Part shown: positions 18,416 through 27,298 of the stretch, piece by piece | Layout of the letters: the number at the start of each line of letters is the position of its first letter | How positions within the stretch are numbered: position 1 is the stretch's first letter | Assembly (NCBI GenBank): GCA_945888515.1 | Contig: CAMDAD010000001.1 | Coordinates: forward strand, 1-64,000 | DNA length: 64,000 nt | Source of the DNA: Akkermansia muciniphila | GTDB taxonomy: Bacteria > Verrucomicrobiota > Verrucomicrobiia > Verrucomicrobiales > Akkermansiaceae | Direction: 5' to 3' | Position numbers and translations under genes: made by a program | Notes under the pieces: generated by a model | The model's input: the letters and a program-made list of their open reading frames with translations, nothing else | Told to the model about the DNA's origin: nothing | Databases searched by the model: none

Positions 18416-18778
18416 AGTCCAGTGACAAGGATACAAAACACGCCAGCCGCCAATAGATTTTGAAAAAGAAAGTTGGCGCATGCCTCTGCCTCATACCCTT
18501 TGGCTAGCGTTGTCAGGATCTACATACCATGTCACCTCTATCATTCAGCCATGGCCTAGCACTGACCATCTCCCAACTGAATCGGCACATGGGCCGAATA
18601 ACAAGAGCCAAGCACTTTTGCAGACCTTATGATGCAGTGACTCCATTGGTAAATTCTCCCTTTGCTATTGAGAAAAACGACTCTACCTTGGGTGTATTGC
18701 TTGGCGAGGATGACATTGACAATTGACCTATATCCGAACCCTGCAAAAAACCTGATCAAGACCTGAGCTCTTTAGCAG
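18416..18778 (+). other. Intergenic region, no supported gene
   Basis: About 360 bases. A 65-codon open frame (18529-18726) has no recognisable domain, ordinary composition and no visible ribosome binding site, so it is not called. No terminator with a T-run is evident after the sulfatase. Confidence 0.45.
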
Positions 18779-20104
18779 ATGAGAAAACTCTACCATCATG
18801 ACATTATGAAATCAAACGACACTCATTTTTACCACCGCTTCCTTTTCACGCCGATTTTCTGCGCAATCCTGTGCGGGCCAAGCTTCGTCTTTGGCGAAGA
18901 CAAAACGATTGCCACATTCAAGGGCGATGAATCTCTGAAACTCTGGACATCCGTGAACGATGGCGTGATGGGCGGAGTGTCCAAGGGCGGATTTGCACGA
19001 TCTGAGGAAAATACTCTTCTTTTCCGTGGAGAACTCTCGCTCGCCAACAATGGTGGCTTTGCCTCAATTCGCATGAAGCCAAGTGAGCTCGGACTGAACG
19101 GCACTTCCGCGATCACCATCCAAGCCCGGGGCGATGGAAGGACCTACTGGGTGGACTTGCGCTCGGATGATCAAATGGCGGCCAGTTCGTATCGTGCCTA
19201 CCTCGCCACCAAAGCGGGTGAGTGGCAAGAAACGATCATTCCTTTCAAAGATTTCAAACTACAAGCCTTCGGTCGCGAACTTCCTGCTGGTCCGATCAAG
19301 CCGAACTCGATCAACTCGATTGGCTTTACCATCGCCGACAAAAAAGAGGGCGAGTTTTCTCTGGAAATCAAATCGGTGACTGCCACTTCCGCTAAAGAAG
19401 CGAGCAAGGCAGCCGAAGGAGAAACGATTGTCGACGTCGCCAAGGCGGCAGGAAATTTCACCACACTCCTCGCCGCGGCTACCGCAGCTGATCTGGTCGA
19501 CGTGCTCTCCGGAGAAGGGCCGTTCACGGTCCTCGCCCCCACCGATGATGCTTTTGCCAAGCTTCCCGAGGGCACCGTGGACGCGCTGCTGAAGCCAGAA
19601 AATCGCGGCCAATTGATCGCCATTCTGAAAAACCATGTCATTGCGGGTAAAGTGACGCTTGCCAAAGCGCTCGAAGCTCGCGAAGCAAATTCCCTCCAGG
19701 GTTCAAAAATATCTTTTCAGTTTGTCGAAGGGCGCTTGCTGATCGGCAAAGCCACGCTGTTGAACGCGGACATTATGACTTCTAACGGAATCATTCATAC
19801 CATCGATCAAGTCCTGCTTCCCGCAAGCAAGGAGATGAAAGAGCTCAACGCCTCGCAATTGATCGAATTGGCCATCGAGCGTGGAGTGCCTTTGTTTAAC
19901 AATGGTGATATCGATGGCTGTGCGGCTATCTACGAAGTGACCATAGAAGCTCTCCGAACCATGAAAACTGTTCCTCAGGCCTCGCAAAAAGTTCTATTGA
20001 AAGCACTTGAGGAAGCCCGCGCCACGGAGGTGACTCGTGATCAAGCTTGGATTTTACGCACTGCTATGGATCAGACATGGAAAGTTCTCCAATCCCAAGA
20101 GTAA
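18779..20104 (+). CDS. Secreted CIA30-FAS1 two-domain protein
   Basis: 441 residues. A signal peptide (FTPIFCAILCGPSFVFG) is followed by a CIA30-type beta-sandwich at residues ~42-205 (WTSVNDGVMGGVSKGGF, then GDGRTYWVDLRS). A fasciclin FAS1 domain spans ~215-352 (TIVDVAKAAGNFTTLLAA, then GPFTVLAPTDDAFAKLPEG, ending in TSNGIIHTIDQVLLP). A helical tail of ~90 residues follows. FAS1 domains mediate adhesion; CIA30 folds are carbohydrate-binding-like. An alternative start is ATG 18806. The role is probably extracytoplasmic, substrate unknown. Confidence 0.85.
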   Translation: MRKLYHHDIMKSNDTHFYHRFLFTPIFCAILCGPSFVFGEDKTIATFKGDESLKLWTSVNDGVMGGVSKGGFARSEENTLLFRGELSLANNGGFASIRMKPSELGLNGTSAITIQARGDGRTYWVDLRSDDQMAASSYRAYLATKAGEWQETIIPFKDFKLQAFGRELPAGPIKPNSINSIGFTIADKKEGEFSLEIKSVTATSAKEASKAAEGETIVDVAKAAGNFTTLLAAATAADLVDVLSGEGPFTVLAPTDDAFAKLPEGTVDALLKPENRGQLIAILKNHVIAGKVTLAKALEAREANSLQGSKISFQFVEGRLLIGKATLLNADIMTSNGIIHTIDQVLLPASKEMKELNASQLIELAIERGVPLFNNGDIDGCAAIYEVTIEALRTMKTVPQASQKVLLKALEEARATEVTRDQAWILRTAMDQTWKVLQSQE

Positions 20105-20631
20105 GGAAAAATCATAAACCGCGAGAGAATGCGGTTCTCAGTGCCGCAACACGCCAAACGCTTTTTTGTTTGCAATCGCAGCACGATCGCGCATCAGATG
20201 AGCGCGTGCACAGACACTTGACCCGCTTGCTGATTCTATTGCTTTTCGTCAGCGGACTGTGGGCGGCTTGGCAGTGGGGGCGTCCCTATGAGTTGGGCAA
20301 TCAATCTCCTTGGCAAGTAGAGGCGGTCAGCGTGCGGAGAGATCAAGACTTTGCATGGGTGGACATTGAACTCAGCAACCGATCCCTCGACACCATTCCT
20401 TCGCCACCGCTCAGCCGTTTGGTGAATGCCGCGCAGACCCAGAAAGAACTGGCCGATGCACGCATCAGCGCCGATGGCAAAACCTGTCAACTCCGCTACT
20501 GGCTGGAGTGGGCGGAACTGGAAAACGCATGGAACCTTTCACTACCGAGCGAAACCCTGCTCATCAAAGAAGCCGGTGCCATCCATCTCGAAAACGGACA
20601 AAGCCGGACCTTTCATCAACCTCATTGGTAA
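20077..20631 (+). CDS. Small single-pass membrane protein upstream of coaX
   Basis: A basic N-terminal region, one transmembrane helix (LTRLLILLLFVSGLWAAW) and an extracytoplasmic domain of ~110 residues with no family I recognise. The stop lies one base before the coaX ATG, so the two are probably co-transcribed. The start is uncertain: ATG 20077 overlaps the previous gene by 28 bases, while GTG 20206 would put the helix almost at the N-terminus. Frame integrity and spacing support it as real. Confidence 0.65.
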   Translation: MESSPIPRVRKNHKPRENAVLSAATRQTLFCLQSQHDRASDERVHRHLTRLLILLLFVSGLWAAWQWGRPYELGNQSPWQVEAVSVRRDQDFAWVDIELSNRSLDTIPSPPLSRLVNAAQTQKELADARISADGKTCQLRYWLEWAELENAWNLSLPSETLLIKEAGAIHLENGQSRTFHQPHW

Positions 20632-20632
20632 T

Positions 20633-21367
20633 ATGATCTATCTTCTCATCGATAATTCCAATACGCGCACGAAGTTCCGCTTGGCGCAAAAAGATTTTTT
20701 GTTAGATTGGCAACAGTGGCTGCCTACGTGCGATGTCACGGCGGAGTCGGTGCGCGCATTGACGCAGAATGTTTCCTTCGATGCCGTGTTGCTGTGTTCC
20801 GTGGTGCCGGAAAAAGCCGCCATTCTGCGCGAGGCCTTCGCGCCGGACTTACCCTTTCACCAGGTGAGTTCTGAAAGCAGGATGCCGCTCGGCATCGACT
20901 ATCCCCTGCCCCAACAAATCGGTGCCGACCGTCTCGCCAACGCCGTGGGCGTGGTGCGGCAATATCCTGTGCCAGCCATCGTGATCGATTTCGGCACGGC
21001 GGTGACCTTTGATGTCATTTCCGCGGCCCCTGCCTACTGCGGTGGGGTGATCGCGCCGGGGCTGGGATCGATGAATGAATATCTCCACCGCAAAACAGCG
21101 CTTCTTCCCTTGATCGAACTCGCCGAGCCCGCACAAGCTATCGGAAAATCCACCCACGAAGCGATGCTCGCGGGAGCGGTTTATGGGTATCGTGGTTTGG
21201 TAAAAGAAATCCTCGCCCAGCTCACCAAGGAAATCGGCGGGGACGCGACGATCATCGCCACCGGAGGCGATGCCGCGTTGATCGCAAAGGGAGTCACCGA
21301 AATCCATCACGTGGACCCCTCCATCACCATGGAAGGTCTGCGTTTTTTGGCGGTGGAGAATTTGTGA
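20633..21367 (+). CDS. coaX: Type III pantothenate kinase
   Basis: First step of coenzyme A synthesis, cytoplasmic, 244 residues. ASKHA-type motifs are [11 protein letters not shown] at the N-terminus (phosphate loop; the usual Gly of DxGNT is Ser here), [23 protein letters not shown] and [11 protein letters not shown]. Type III kinases usually need a monovalent cation and are not feedback-inhibited by CoA. ATG 20633 directly follows the upstream stop. Two terminator hairpins follow. Confidence 0.93.
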   Translation: MIYLLIDNSNTRTKFRLAQKDFLLDWQQWLPTCDVTAESVRALTQNVSFDAVLLCSVVPEKAAILREAFAPDLPFHQVSSESRMPLGIDYPLPQQIGADRLANAVGVVRQYPVPAIVIDFGTAVTFDVISAAPAYCGGVIAPGLGSMNEYLHRKTALLPLIELAEPAQAIGKSTHEAMLAGAVYGYRGLVKEILAQLTKEIGGDATIIATGGDAALIAKGVTEIHHVDPSITMEGLRFLAVENL

Positions 21368-21376
21368 AATAAGGAG

Positions 21377-21397
21377 AAGGGAATTGCTTTCCCTTTT
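21377..21397 (+). terminator. Terminator after coaX
   Basis: AAGGGAA (21377-21383) pairs with TTCCCTT (21389-21395) across a 5-base loop, followed by TTT. A short rho-independent type hairpin 9 bases after the coaX stop. Confidence 0.6.
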
Positions 21398-21427
21398 TCT
21401 GGCGAAATGGGTTGCTTGGCTTCCGCT

Positions 21428-21449
21428 AAAGGGGTTGCAAACCCCTTTT
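21428..21449. terminator. Bidirectional terminator between coaX and purH
   Basis: AAAGGGGT (21428-21435) pairs with ACCCCTTT (21441-21448) around a TGCAA loop. A-tract and T-tract flanks let it serve both convergent genes. It is 12 bases from the purH stop. Confidence 0.65.
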
Positions 21450-21460
21450 CCTTATTGGCA

Positions 21461-23002
21461 TCAATGCCTGAAATGCCGATGGCCGGTGAAGACCATGGCG
21501 ATACCAGCGGCATCGGCGGCGGCGATGACTTCTTCGTCCCGCATGGAGCCTCCGGGCTGGATGCAGGCGGTGACACCGGCATCGATAGCCGTTTGTAGGC
21601 CATCGGCGAAGGGGAACATGGCATCAGAGGCGATGACGGAGCCTTTGAGTTCAAGTCCAGCTTCTTTGGCTTTCCAGACAGCGATGCGCGAGCTGTCGAT
21701 GCGGCTCATTTGTCCGGCACCGATGCCGAGTGTGCGATCGGATGTCGCGTAGACGATGGCGTTCGACTTGACGTGTTTGACGATGCGCCAAGCGAAGCGC
21801 ATGGCACGCAATTCTTCCTGCGTGGGCGGGCGCTTGGTGACGACTTTTTCTTCCAGATGATCGAGGCCGAGCGCGGTGTGGTCGCGGTCCATCACCATGA
21901 TGCCGCCGGGACAGGAGCGAATGAGTGGATCAGTTTTTGCTTTGAGGTAAGCCTCGTTCATTTTCATGATGCGCAGATTTTTTTTCTTCTGCAGCAAGGC
22001 GCGAGCACCGGCTTCGAAATCCGGGGCGATGATGACGTCGGTGAAAATTTCCGAGATCACGCGGGCGAGGGCCTCGGTGAGCGGGCGGTTGACGACGATG
22101 ACGCCGCCGAACGGAGCCTGGCGGTCGGTCTCGAAAGCCTTTTGCCAAGCAGCACGCAGGTCCTCATCGTCTTGGCCCACTCCGCAGGGATTGGTGTGCT
22201 TGAGGATGCCGACGGTGGGGCGGCGGAAATCGAGGATGAGGTCGGCAGCGGCCTCGATATCGAGTATGTTCGTGTAGCTGAGTTCCTTGCCTTGGATTTG
22301 AGTGAAGCAGGAGCCGAAATCACCATACAGCGCGGCTTTCTGGTGCGGGTTATCGCCGTAGCGGAGTTCCTGATCGAGCGGCAGGCTGATAGTGAGGTGA
22401 CAACGGGTGCCGTTTTTGCACTTGCCTAGGTAGTTGGTGATGGCGGCATCATACTGCGACGTGCGGAGAAAGACTTTCACCGCCAATTCCTCGCGCAGTG
22501 GCAAGGTAGTGTCGCCGCCGTTTTCCGCCATTTGCTCCAGCACGCGCGGGTAGTCCTTCGGGTCGGTGACGACGGTAACGCTGGCGTAGTTTTTCGAGGC
22601 ACTGCGCAGCATCGAGGGACCACCGATGTCGATGTTTTCGATGGCTTCTTCCAATGTTACGCCTTCGCGTTGGATGGTTTGCTCGAAGGGGTAAAGATTG
22701 ACAACAACAAGGTCGATGGTGGGAATGGCGTGCTCCTTGGCTTGGGCTTGGTGCTCGGCATCGTCGCGTTTTTGCAGGAGGCCACCGTGGACTTTCGGGT
22801 GAAGAGTTTTCACACGGCCTTCGAAAAGTTCCGGCGCTCCCGTGTAGTCGGCGACGTCGATGACGGGGAGCCCGGCCTCACGCAGGGACTTAGCGGTGCC
22901 TCCCGTGGAAAGGAGTTCGACGCCAAAACTGTGAAGGCCTTGAGCAAATTCGATCAAGCCCGACTTGTCCGATACCGATAATAACGCGCGTTTGATGGCC
23001 AT
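21461..23002 (-). CDS. purH: Bifunctional AICAR formyltransferase / IMP cyclohydrolase
   Basis: The last two steps of purine synthesis, 513 residues, normal length. The start at 23002 gives [20 protein letters not shown], the standard PurH N-terminus; the longer frame to 23077 adds unrelated residues. The MGS-like cyclohydrolase domain (1-~195) has [18 protein letters not shown] and HPKVHGGLL. The transformylase domain has [24 protein letters not shown] and, at the C-terminus, [10 protein letters not shown] and [12 protein letters not shown]. Confidence 0.97.
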   Translation of the reverse strand: MAIKRALLSVSDKSGLIEFAQGLHSFGVELLSTGGTAKSLREAGLPVIDVADYTGAPELFEGRVKTLHPKVHGGLLQKRDDAEHQAQAKEHAIPTIDLVVVNLYPFEQTIQREGVTLEEAIENIDIGGPSMLRSASKNYASVTVVTDPKDYPRVLEQMAENGGDTTLPLREELAVKVFLRTSQYDAAITNYLGKCKNGTRCHLTISLPLDQELRYGDNPHQKAALYGDFGSCFTQIQGKELSYTNILDIEAAADLILDFRRPTVGILKHTNPCGVGQDDEDLRAAWQKAFETDRQAPFGGVIVVNRPLTEALARVISEIFTDVIIAPDFEAGARALLQKKKNLRIMKMNEAYLKAKTDPLIRSCPGGIMVMDRDHTALGLDHLEEKVVTKRPPTQEELRAMRFAWRIVKHVKSNAIVYATSDRTLGIGAGQMSRIDSSRIAVWKAKEAGLELKGSVIASDAMFPFADGLQTAIDAGVTACIQPGGSMRDEEVIAAADAAGIAMVFTGHRHFRH

Positions 23003-23157
23003 AAGATGGGTGGTTGTCCGCCAGCAACCGAGTGGCTGCAGCGACAGCGAAGTAGCCCACTGAAGCGCAATGGGCAAGCACCTATTTTTCTCATTCCGTC
23101 CCCTCTCCTAGCGATCATGGATTGTTGCGCGATGTGAAAATTTTTCTCTTCCGCTAT

Positions 23158-23173
23158 TGCAAATCAATCTCAA
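23158..23173. promoter_or_regulatory. Fur-box-like site before feoA
   Basis: On the - strand it reads TTGAGATTGATTTGCA, close to the pseudo-palindromic Fur pattern (TTGAGAATGATTCTCA-like, 13 of 16 by eye). It ends 17 bases before the feoA start, in the right place to repress an Fe(II) uptake operon. Based on pattern and context only. Confidence 0.4.
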
Positions 23174-23190
23174 TAAGCTAGTATCTCGGT

Positions 23191-23451
23191 GTGCCCACTC
23201 CACAAACCATCGCCCAGACCTTACAGCAGGATTCGCTGATCTCGCTGGAGCAAGCAAAGGTGGGCTGTGAGTTTCACATTCGCTTCCTCAACGGACCGGC
23301 CTGCGAACGCCTCCGGCAAATGGGATTTTGTGAAAGCATGCGGGTGAAAAAAATTACCGACGGGCGCAACATGTTGTGCACCGTATGTGGGACGAAAATG
23401 GCACTTTCGCGCGAACTGGCGCATCAAATCATCGGGCAGGCCACCGCCTAA
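23191..23451 (+). CDS. feoA: FeoA-like ferrous iron transport accessory protein
   Basis: 86 residues with the SH3-like FeoA layout: SLEQAKVGCEF, LNGPACERLRQMGFCESM and a C-terminal GTKMALSRELAHQI. The start is GTG 23191; no in-frame ATG gives a complete domain. It lies 13 bases upstream of feoB. FeoA binds the cytoplasmic face of FeoB and supports Fe(II) uptake. Confidence 0.88.
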   Translation: MPTPQTIAQTLQQDSLISLEQAKVGCEFHIRFLNGPACERLRQMGFCESMRVKKITDGRNMLCTVCGTKMALSRELAHQIIGQATA

Positions 23452-23464
23452 CAAAACAGAATCG

Positions 23465-25357
23465 ATGTCAGACGCGATGGATACAGTGGCACTCGCCGGT
23501 AATCCCAATGTGGGAAAGACCACCCTTTTCAATGCGCTGACGGGAGGAAATCAAAAAGTCGGCAACTACTCGGGCGTCACCATCGAAAAAAAATCCGGGG
23601 AATTTTTCACTCCCCATGGCCGCAAAGTGCGGGTGCTGGATCTGCCGGGTTGTTACGGGTTGGGTGGAGAATCGCCCGACCAACAAATTGCCGCGCGGAT
23701 CTTGACGGGGCGGGAGGCGGAGGAGCCGGTGCCGGACTTGATCGTAAATGTCGTGGACGCGTCGGCGCTGGAGCGACATCTGATGTTGACTTTGGAATTG
23801 ATCGAGCTCGGTCATCCGATGGTGCTGGCGCTGAACATGATCGACATCGCCGAGCGCCATGGCATCCGCCTGGATCCAGCGTTGCTTTCTGAGCAATTGG
23901 GCATCGCCGTTGTGCCCTTGCAAGCGAATGGTGGCAAGGGAATCATCGGGCTAAAACAATCGCTGCGACACCCGCTTCCGCATGCCGCCTCCGCCGTTTG
24001 GCTGCAAGCGGGCATGAGCGAGGAAGAGAAACACCTCGCCCGGGTGAAATACATCCAAGACACCTGTGCGATTGCGGCACGCCGACCCGATGCCGCGCAG
24101 GTGGCGATGTCGGATCGCATCGATCAAGTGCTGCTGCATCCTTTTTTCGGATGGCTGATCTTATTGGTGACGATGTTCGTGTTGTTCTGGACAATTTTCC
24201 GTTTTTCCGAGACGCCCATGGGTTGGCTGGAAGCGGGGCAGGAATGGCTGCAAGCATGGGTTTCCACATCGATGGCGGCCGGTGACCTGAATGATTTACT
24301 CACGCAAGGCATCATCGGCGGCGTGGGCAGTGTGCTCGTTTTCCTGCCGCAGATTGTCCTCTTGTTTTTCCTGATCGGTCTCCTGGAAAGCTCTGGTTAC
24401 ATGGCGCGTGCGGCATTTCTCATGGACGGGTTCATGTCGCGAGTGGGGCTCTCCGGCAAATCCTTCCTGCCACTGCTCAGTTCCTATGCCTGCGCGATCC
24501 CTGGCATCATGGCCACGCGCACGATCGACTCCGCGAAGGAGCGATTGGTTACCATTTTCGTGGCGCCCTGGATGTCGTGTTCGGCGCGCCTGCCCGTGTA
24601 TTTGTTGTTAGTCCCTTTATTGTTGCATGAGCCGGAAGGCGGCAGCACGCGTCAGGCTCTGGTGATGACGGCGCTTTATGCGGTAGGCACGCTCACGGCA
24701 TTTCTGGTGGCAAAAGTATTGCGTAAACAACTCGGTCCTGACCCGCAGAAGCAGCATTTCATGATCGAGCTGCCGCCCTATCACAAGCCGCAGTGGTCGT
24801 ATATTTTCCGTCACGTCACCGACCGTGCCTGGGCATTCGTGAAAAATGCCGGCACGATCATCTTGGCCATCTCGATCATCTTGTGGGCGCTGCAGACCTA
24901 TCCCAAAAGTACGAGCTCCGATCCAGCGGAACAACTCGCCCACAGCGCTATGGGCCGAATCAGTCAAGCCATCGAGCCGCTCTTCCGACCGCTCGGTCAC
25001 GATGGAAAAACGGGAGCCGCCATTCTCACCTCGTTTGCCGCGCGTGAGGTGTTTGTTTCTTCCATGGCCATCGTTCATCACGTGGAAGAAGCAGAAGAGG
25101 AATCCGAGACCCGATCCTCGCTACGAGAAAATTTGCAGCGCTCCTCCTGGCCGGACGGACGCCCGATGTTCACCACGGCCTCGCTGATCAGCCTGCTGCT
25201 ATTCTACATTTACGCCCTACAATGCCTACCTACCAGCGCGGTTGTTGCGCGCGAAACGGGCTCGTGGAAATGGGCGGTGGGGCAATTTTTGTTTATGACG
25301 GCCTTTGCCTGGGTCGCTGCCTGTGTTGCGTATCAAATCGGTTCTCATTTCTCATGA
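23465..25357 (+). CDS. feoB: Ferrous iron transporter FeoB
   Basis: 630 residues. The N-terminal G domain has GNPNVGKTTLFNALTG (residues 12-27), the switch region SGVTIEKKSG and DLPGCYGLGG. The G4 motif is ALNMIDIAE. It is followed by the helical GDI-like segment and a C-terminal membrane domain with two Gate repeats (LLFFLIGLLESSGYMARAAF and the SFAAREVFVSSMAIVHHVEE region). ATG 23465 is chosen because the upstream frame overlaps feoA with nonsense sequence. The stop overlaps the next ATG (ATGA). Confidence 0.96.
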   Translation: MSDAMDTVALAGNPNVGKTTLFNALTGGNQKVGNYSGVTIEKKSGEFFTPHGRKVRVLDLPGCYGLGGESPDQQIAARILTGREAEEPVPDLIVNVVDASALERHLMLTLELIELGHPMVLALNMIDIAERHGIRLDPALLSEQLGIAVVPLQANGGKGIIGLKQSLRHPLPHAASAVWLQAGMSEEEKHLARVKYIQDTCAIAARRPDAAQVAMSDRIDQVLLHPFFGWLILLVTMFVLFWTIFRFSETPMGWLEAGQEWLQAWVSTSMAAGDLNDLLTQGIIGGVGSVLVFLPQIVLLFFLIGLLESSGYMARAAFLMDGFMSRVGLSGKSFLPLLSSYACAIPGIMATRTIDSAKERLVTIFVAPWMSCSARLPVYLLLVPLLLHEPEGGSTRQALVMTALYAVGTLTAFLVAKVLRKQLGPDPQKQHFMIELPPYHKPQWSYIFRHVTDRAWAFVKNAGTIILAISIILWALQTYPKSTSSDPAEQLAHSAMGRISQAIEPLFRPLGHDGKTGAAILTSFAAREVFVSSMAIVHHVEEAEEESETRSSLRENLQRSSWPDGRPMFTTASLISLLLFYIYALQCLPTSAVVARETGSWKWAVGQFLFMTAFAWVAACVAYQIGSHFS

Positions 25358-25515
25358 ACTCTTCCTACCAATTCTTTCTCGCCATTCTCCTGGTGATTCT
25401 CGCCGTGACCTATCTGGTGTGGTTGGCCAAAAAACCCTCTTCCCCCAGAGGCTGCGGCGGGGGCTGTGACTGCCATCAGAAAAAGCCCACGATGATTGAT
25501 CAAAACAAAAGCTGA
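25354..25515 (+). CDS. FeoB-associated Cys-rich membrane protein
   Basis: 53 residues: a single helix (FFLAILLVILAVTYLVWLA), then a cysteine cluster CGGGCDCHQKK. It overlaps the feoB stop by ATGA, so translation is coupled. This is the usual third member of feo operons of this kind, thought to help assemble or regulate FeoB; the mechanism is not established from sequence. Confidence 0.85.
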   Translation: MNSSYQFFLAILLVILAVTYLVWLAKKPSSPRGCGGGCDCHQKKPTMIDQNKS

Positions 25516-25601
25516 TGGCGCGAGAATGCTTGTCGCAAGCGTCACGCATTCCTGATTGCAGAGGATTCATCACTCTGCTACAACAGCATCACACCAGTGC
25601 C

Positions 25602-26549
25602 ATGGACTCTCAATCGCATATCCACCCAGCCAGTCGTTGGTTTGCTTTTCTCGGCTGCGCTGTTGTGTTGCTTCTTTTTTTTCTGATAGTCCCCGGCTAT
25701 GGCTCGGGCCGCACGCAGTCGCTCTTCGAAGTGTTGTATAGCAGCTGGAACTGGGAAACCCGCTACGAGCACGGGAAGTTTTTCCCCATCATCATCCTCG
25801 GCCTCTTTGCCTACCAGTGGAAAAACATCCGCGCTTCCATGAGCAACGGCGAATGGCAAGGCATCGTGATGTTGGCGGTGGGCTGCTTGTTCTACCTCAT
25901 CGCCTACCGTGTCATCCAGTGGCGTGTCGGCATCGGCTCACTTCCCTTCATCATCTCCGGCTTGATCTGGTATCTCTGCGGTCGAAAAACATTTTTGCTC
26001 ACAGCGTTTCCGGTATTTTACATCTGGCTGAGCATTCCCATTCCGGATATCCAACAAGCCACTGTCCCACTGCAAAACATCTCGATCTCCATCGCGCAGT
26101 TTCTTTGCAAAATCTGTGGCGTCGGCACTTATTCATCGGGCGCGACGATTTTTTCCACCAACAAAAACTGGAAGCCGCTGGAGGTCGATGAACTGTGCAG
26201 CGGCATCCGCTCGCTGATGGCGCTGCTGATGATTTCCTCCGCCTGGGCCTACTCAGCACGAATGAGCCTGTGGAAACGCGGTCTTCTTCTGATCTCGGCG
26301 ATTCCCCTTTCCATCATCGGCAATGGATTGCGCGTGGCATCGATCTTCGTGATTGCGGAATACGGCAATCAAGAATTCGCCCGCAAGACATGGCACGACC
26401 ACTCGGGCTTGTTTCTCTTCTACCCCATTTCTCTGCTACTCATGATGGCTCTGCACGCCCTGCTCGAAGGCTGGACACCATGGAAAAAACGTACAATCAA
26501 ACGCACCATCGTCCAAGCCGATCCATGTCCCCCCTCCCCGGTACCATGA
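25602..26549 (+). CDS. Exosortase
   Basis: A multi-pass membrane transpeptidase-like protease that processes PEP-CTERM proteins, 315 residues from ATG 25602, with about eight hydrophobic segments. The catalytic residues expected for the family are present: C199 in ELCSGIRSL, R244 in NGLRVASI and His (H267, with H265 nearby) in WHDHSGL. The upstream frame extends to 25515 but looks noncoding. Its stop overlaps the EpsI-family ATG. A substrate candidate is the PEP-CTERM protein at the left end of the window. The subtype cannot be told by eye. Confidence 0.93.
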   Translation: MDSQSHIHPASRWFAFLGCAVVLLLFFLIVPGYGSGRTQSLFEVLYSSWNWETRYEHGKFFPIIILGLFAYQWKNIRASMSNGEWQGIVMLAVGCLFYLIAYRVIQWRVGIGSLPFIISGLIWYLCGRKTFLLTAFPVFYIWLSIPIPDIQQATVPLQNISISIAQFLCKICGVGTYSSGATIFSTNKNWKPLEVDELCSGIRSLMALLMISSAWAYSARMSLWKRGLLLISAIPLSIIGNGLRVASIFVIAEYGNQEFARKTWHDHSGLFLFYPISLLLMMALHALLEGWTPWKKRTIKRTIVQADPCPPSPVP

Positions 26550-27298
26550 AACGATTTTACCTCACACCCTTTCTTCTCGCACTGGTTTTGGGCATGATCT
26601 ATGTGCTACCACGCCGCGGTGAGGTCGCCCTGACTTCCCTCTCCGACAAGGCGATTGATAAGGAAAATAAAATCCCGCCGCTTCACATCGGTGACTGGAT
26701 CGCGCAACCGATTACCCCTTCGAAAAAAGAAGTGGATATTCTCCACAAAGACACGAATTTCATCAAAGGAACTTATTTCGCCTACGATATCCCACCCCTG
26801 ATCCACCGCTCGGGACAGTCATTCGACACCGGCATCAATCTGTCGATCGTCATCTCCGGCTTCGATATCAACAACTCCATTCACCGCCCCGAGCGTTGCC
26901 TGCGCGCACAGGGGCATCTTAACATGCTCAGCGTTACGGAAGATTTCACCACCCCTGCCGGGCACCGTATGAAAGTGAAACGCCTCAGCAGCATCTTTCC
27001 TATCCCACCCGTAAATGAGGGAGATGATCCATTCCCGATTGGCTTCATCAGCTACTACTACTTCGTCGGACACAAGCATCTCACGCACGACCACTGGAGT
27101 CGCACCTTTATCGATATGCAAGATCGACTGCTCTACGGCGCCGATCAGCAATGGTCCTTCGTCATGCTGTCAATGCCCTACAACCTCGGCAAAGACCCAG
27201 TCGAAACTTCACTGCGGCAGCAACAAGCGGAAAAAAAAATCCGCCAGCTCTTGGGAGAACTGACGGATCAAATCGTGGACTGGGAGCAACTCAAATGA
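26546..27298 (+). CDS. EpsI-family exosortase-associated protein
   Basis: 250 residues: an N-terminal membrane anchor (YLTPFLLALVLGMIYVL) and an extracytoplasmic domain carrying HRPERCLRAQG, the hallmark of the EpsI/DUF3485 family, with conserved His and Cys. It overlaps the exosortase stop by ATGA. In exosortase loci this protein accompanies the protease and often exopolysaccharide synthesis; its biochemical role is not settled. It is convergent with the O-antigen ligase gene, with no spacer. Confidence 0.9.
   Translation: MKRFYLTPFLLALVLGMIYVLPRRGEVALTSLSDKAIDKENKIPPLHIGDWIAQPITPSKKEVDILHKDTNFIKGTYFAYDIPPLIHRSGQSFDTGINLSIVISGFDINNSIHRPERCLRAQGHLNMLSVTEDFTTPAGHRMKVKRLSSIFPIPPVNEGDDPFPIGFISYYYFVGHKHLTHDHWSRTFIDMQDRLLYGADQQWSFVMLSMPYNLGKDPVETSLRQQQAEKKIRQLLGELTDQIVDWEQLK

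Noticed and set aside
18529-18726. 65-codon frame as a small gene
   Set aside because: No ribosome binding site, no domain, no coupling to neighbours.
21710-22429. 239-codon open frame antisense to purH
   Set aside because: Shadow; purH is complete and unambiguous.
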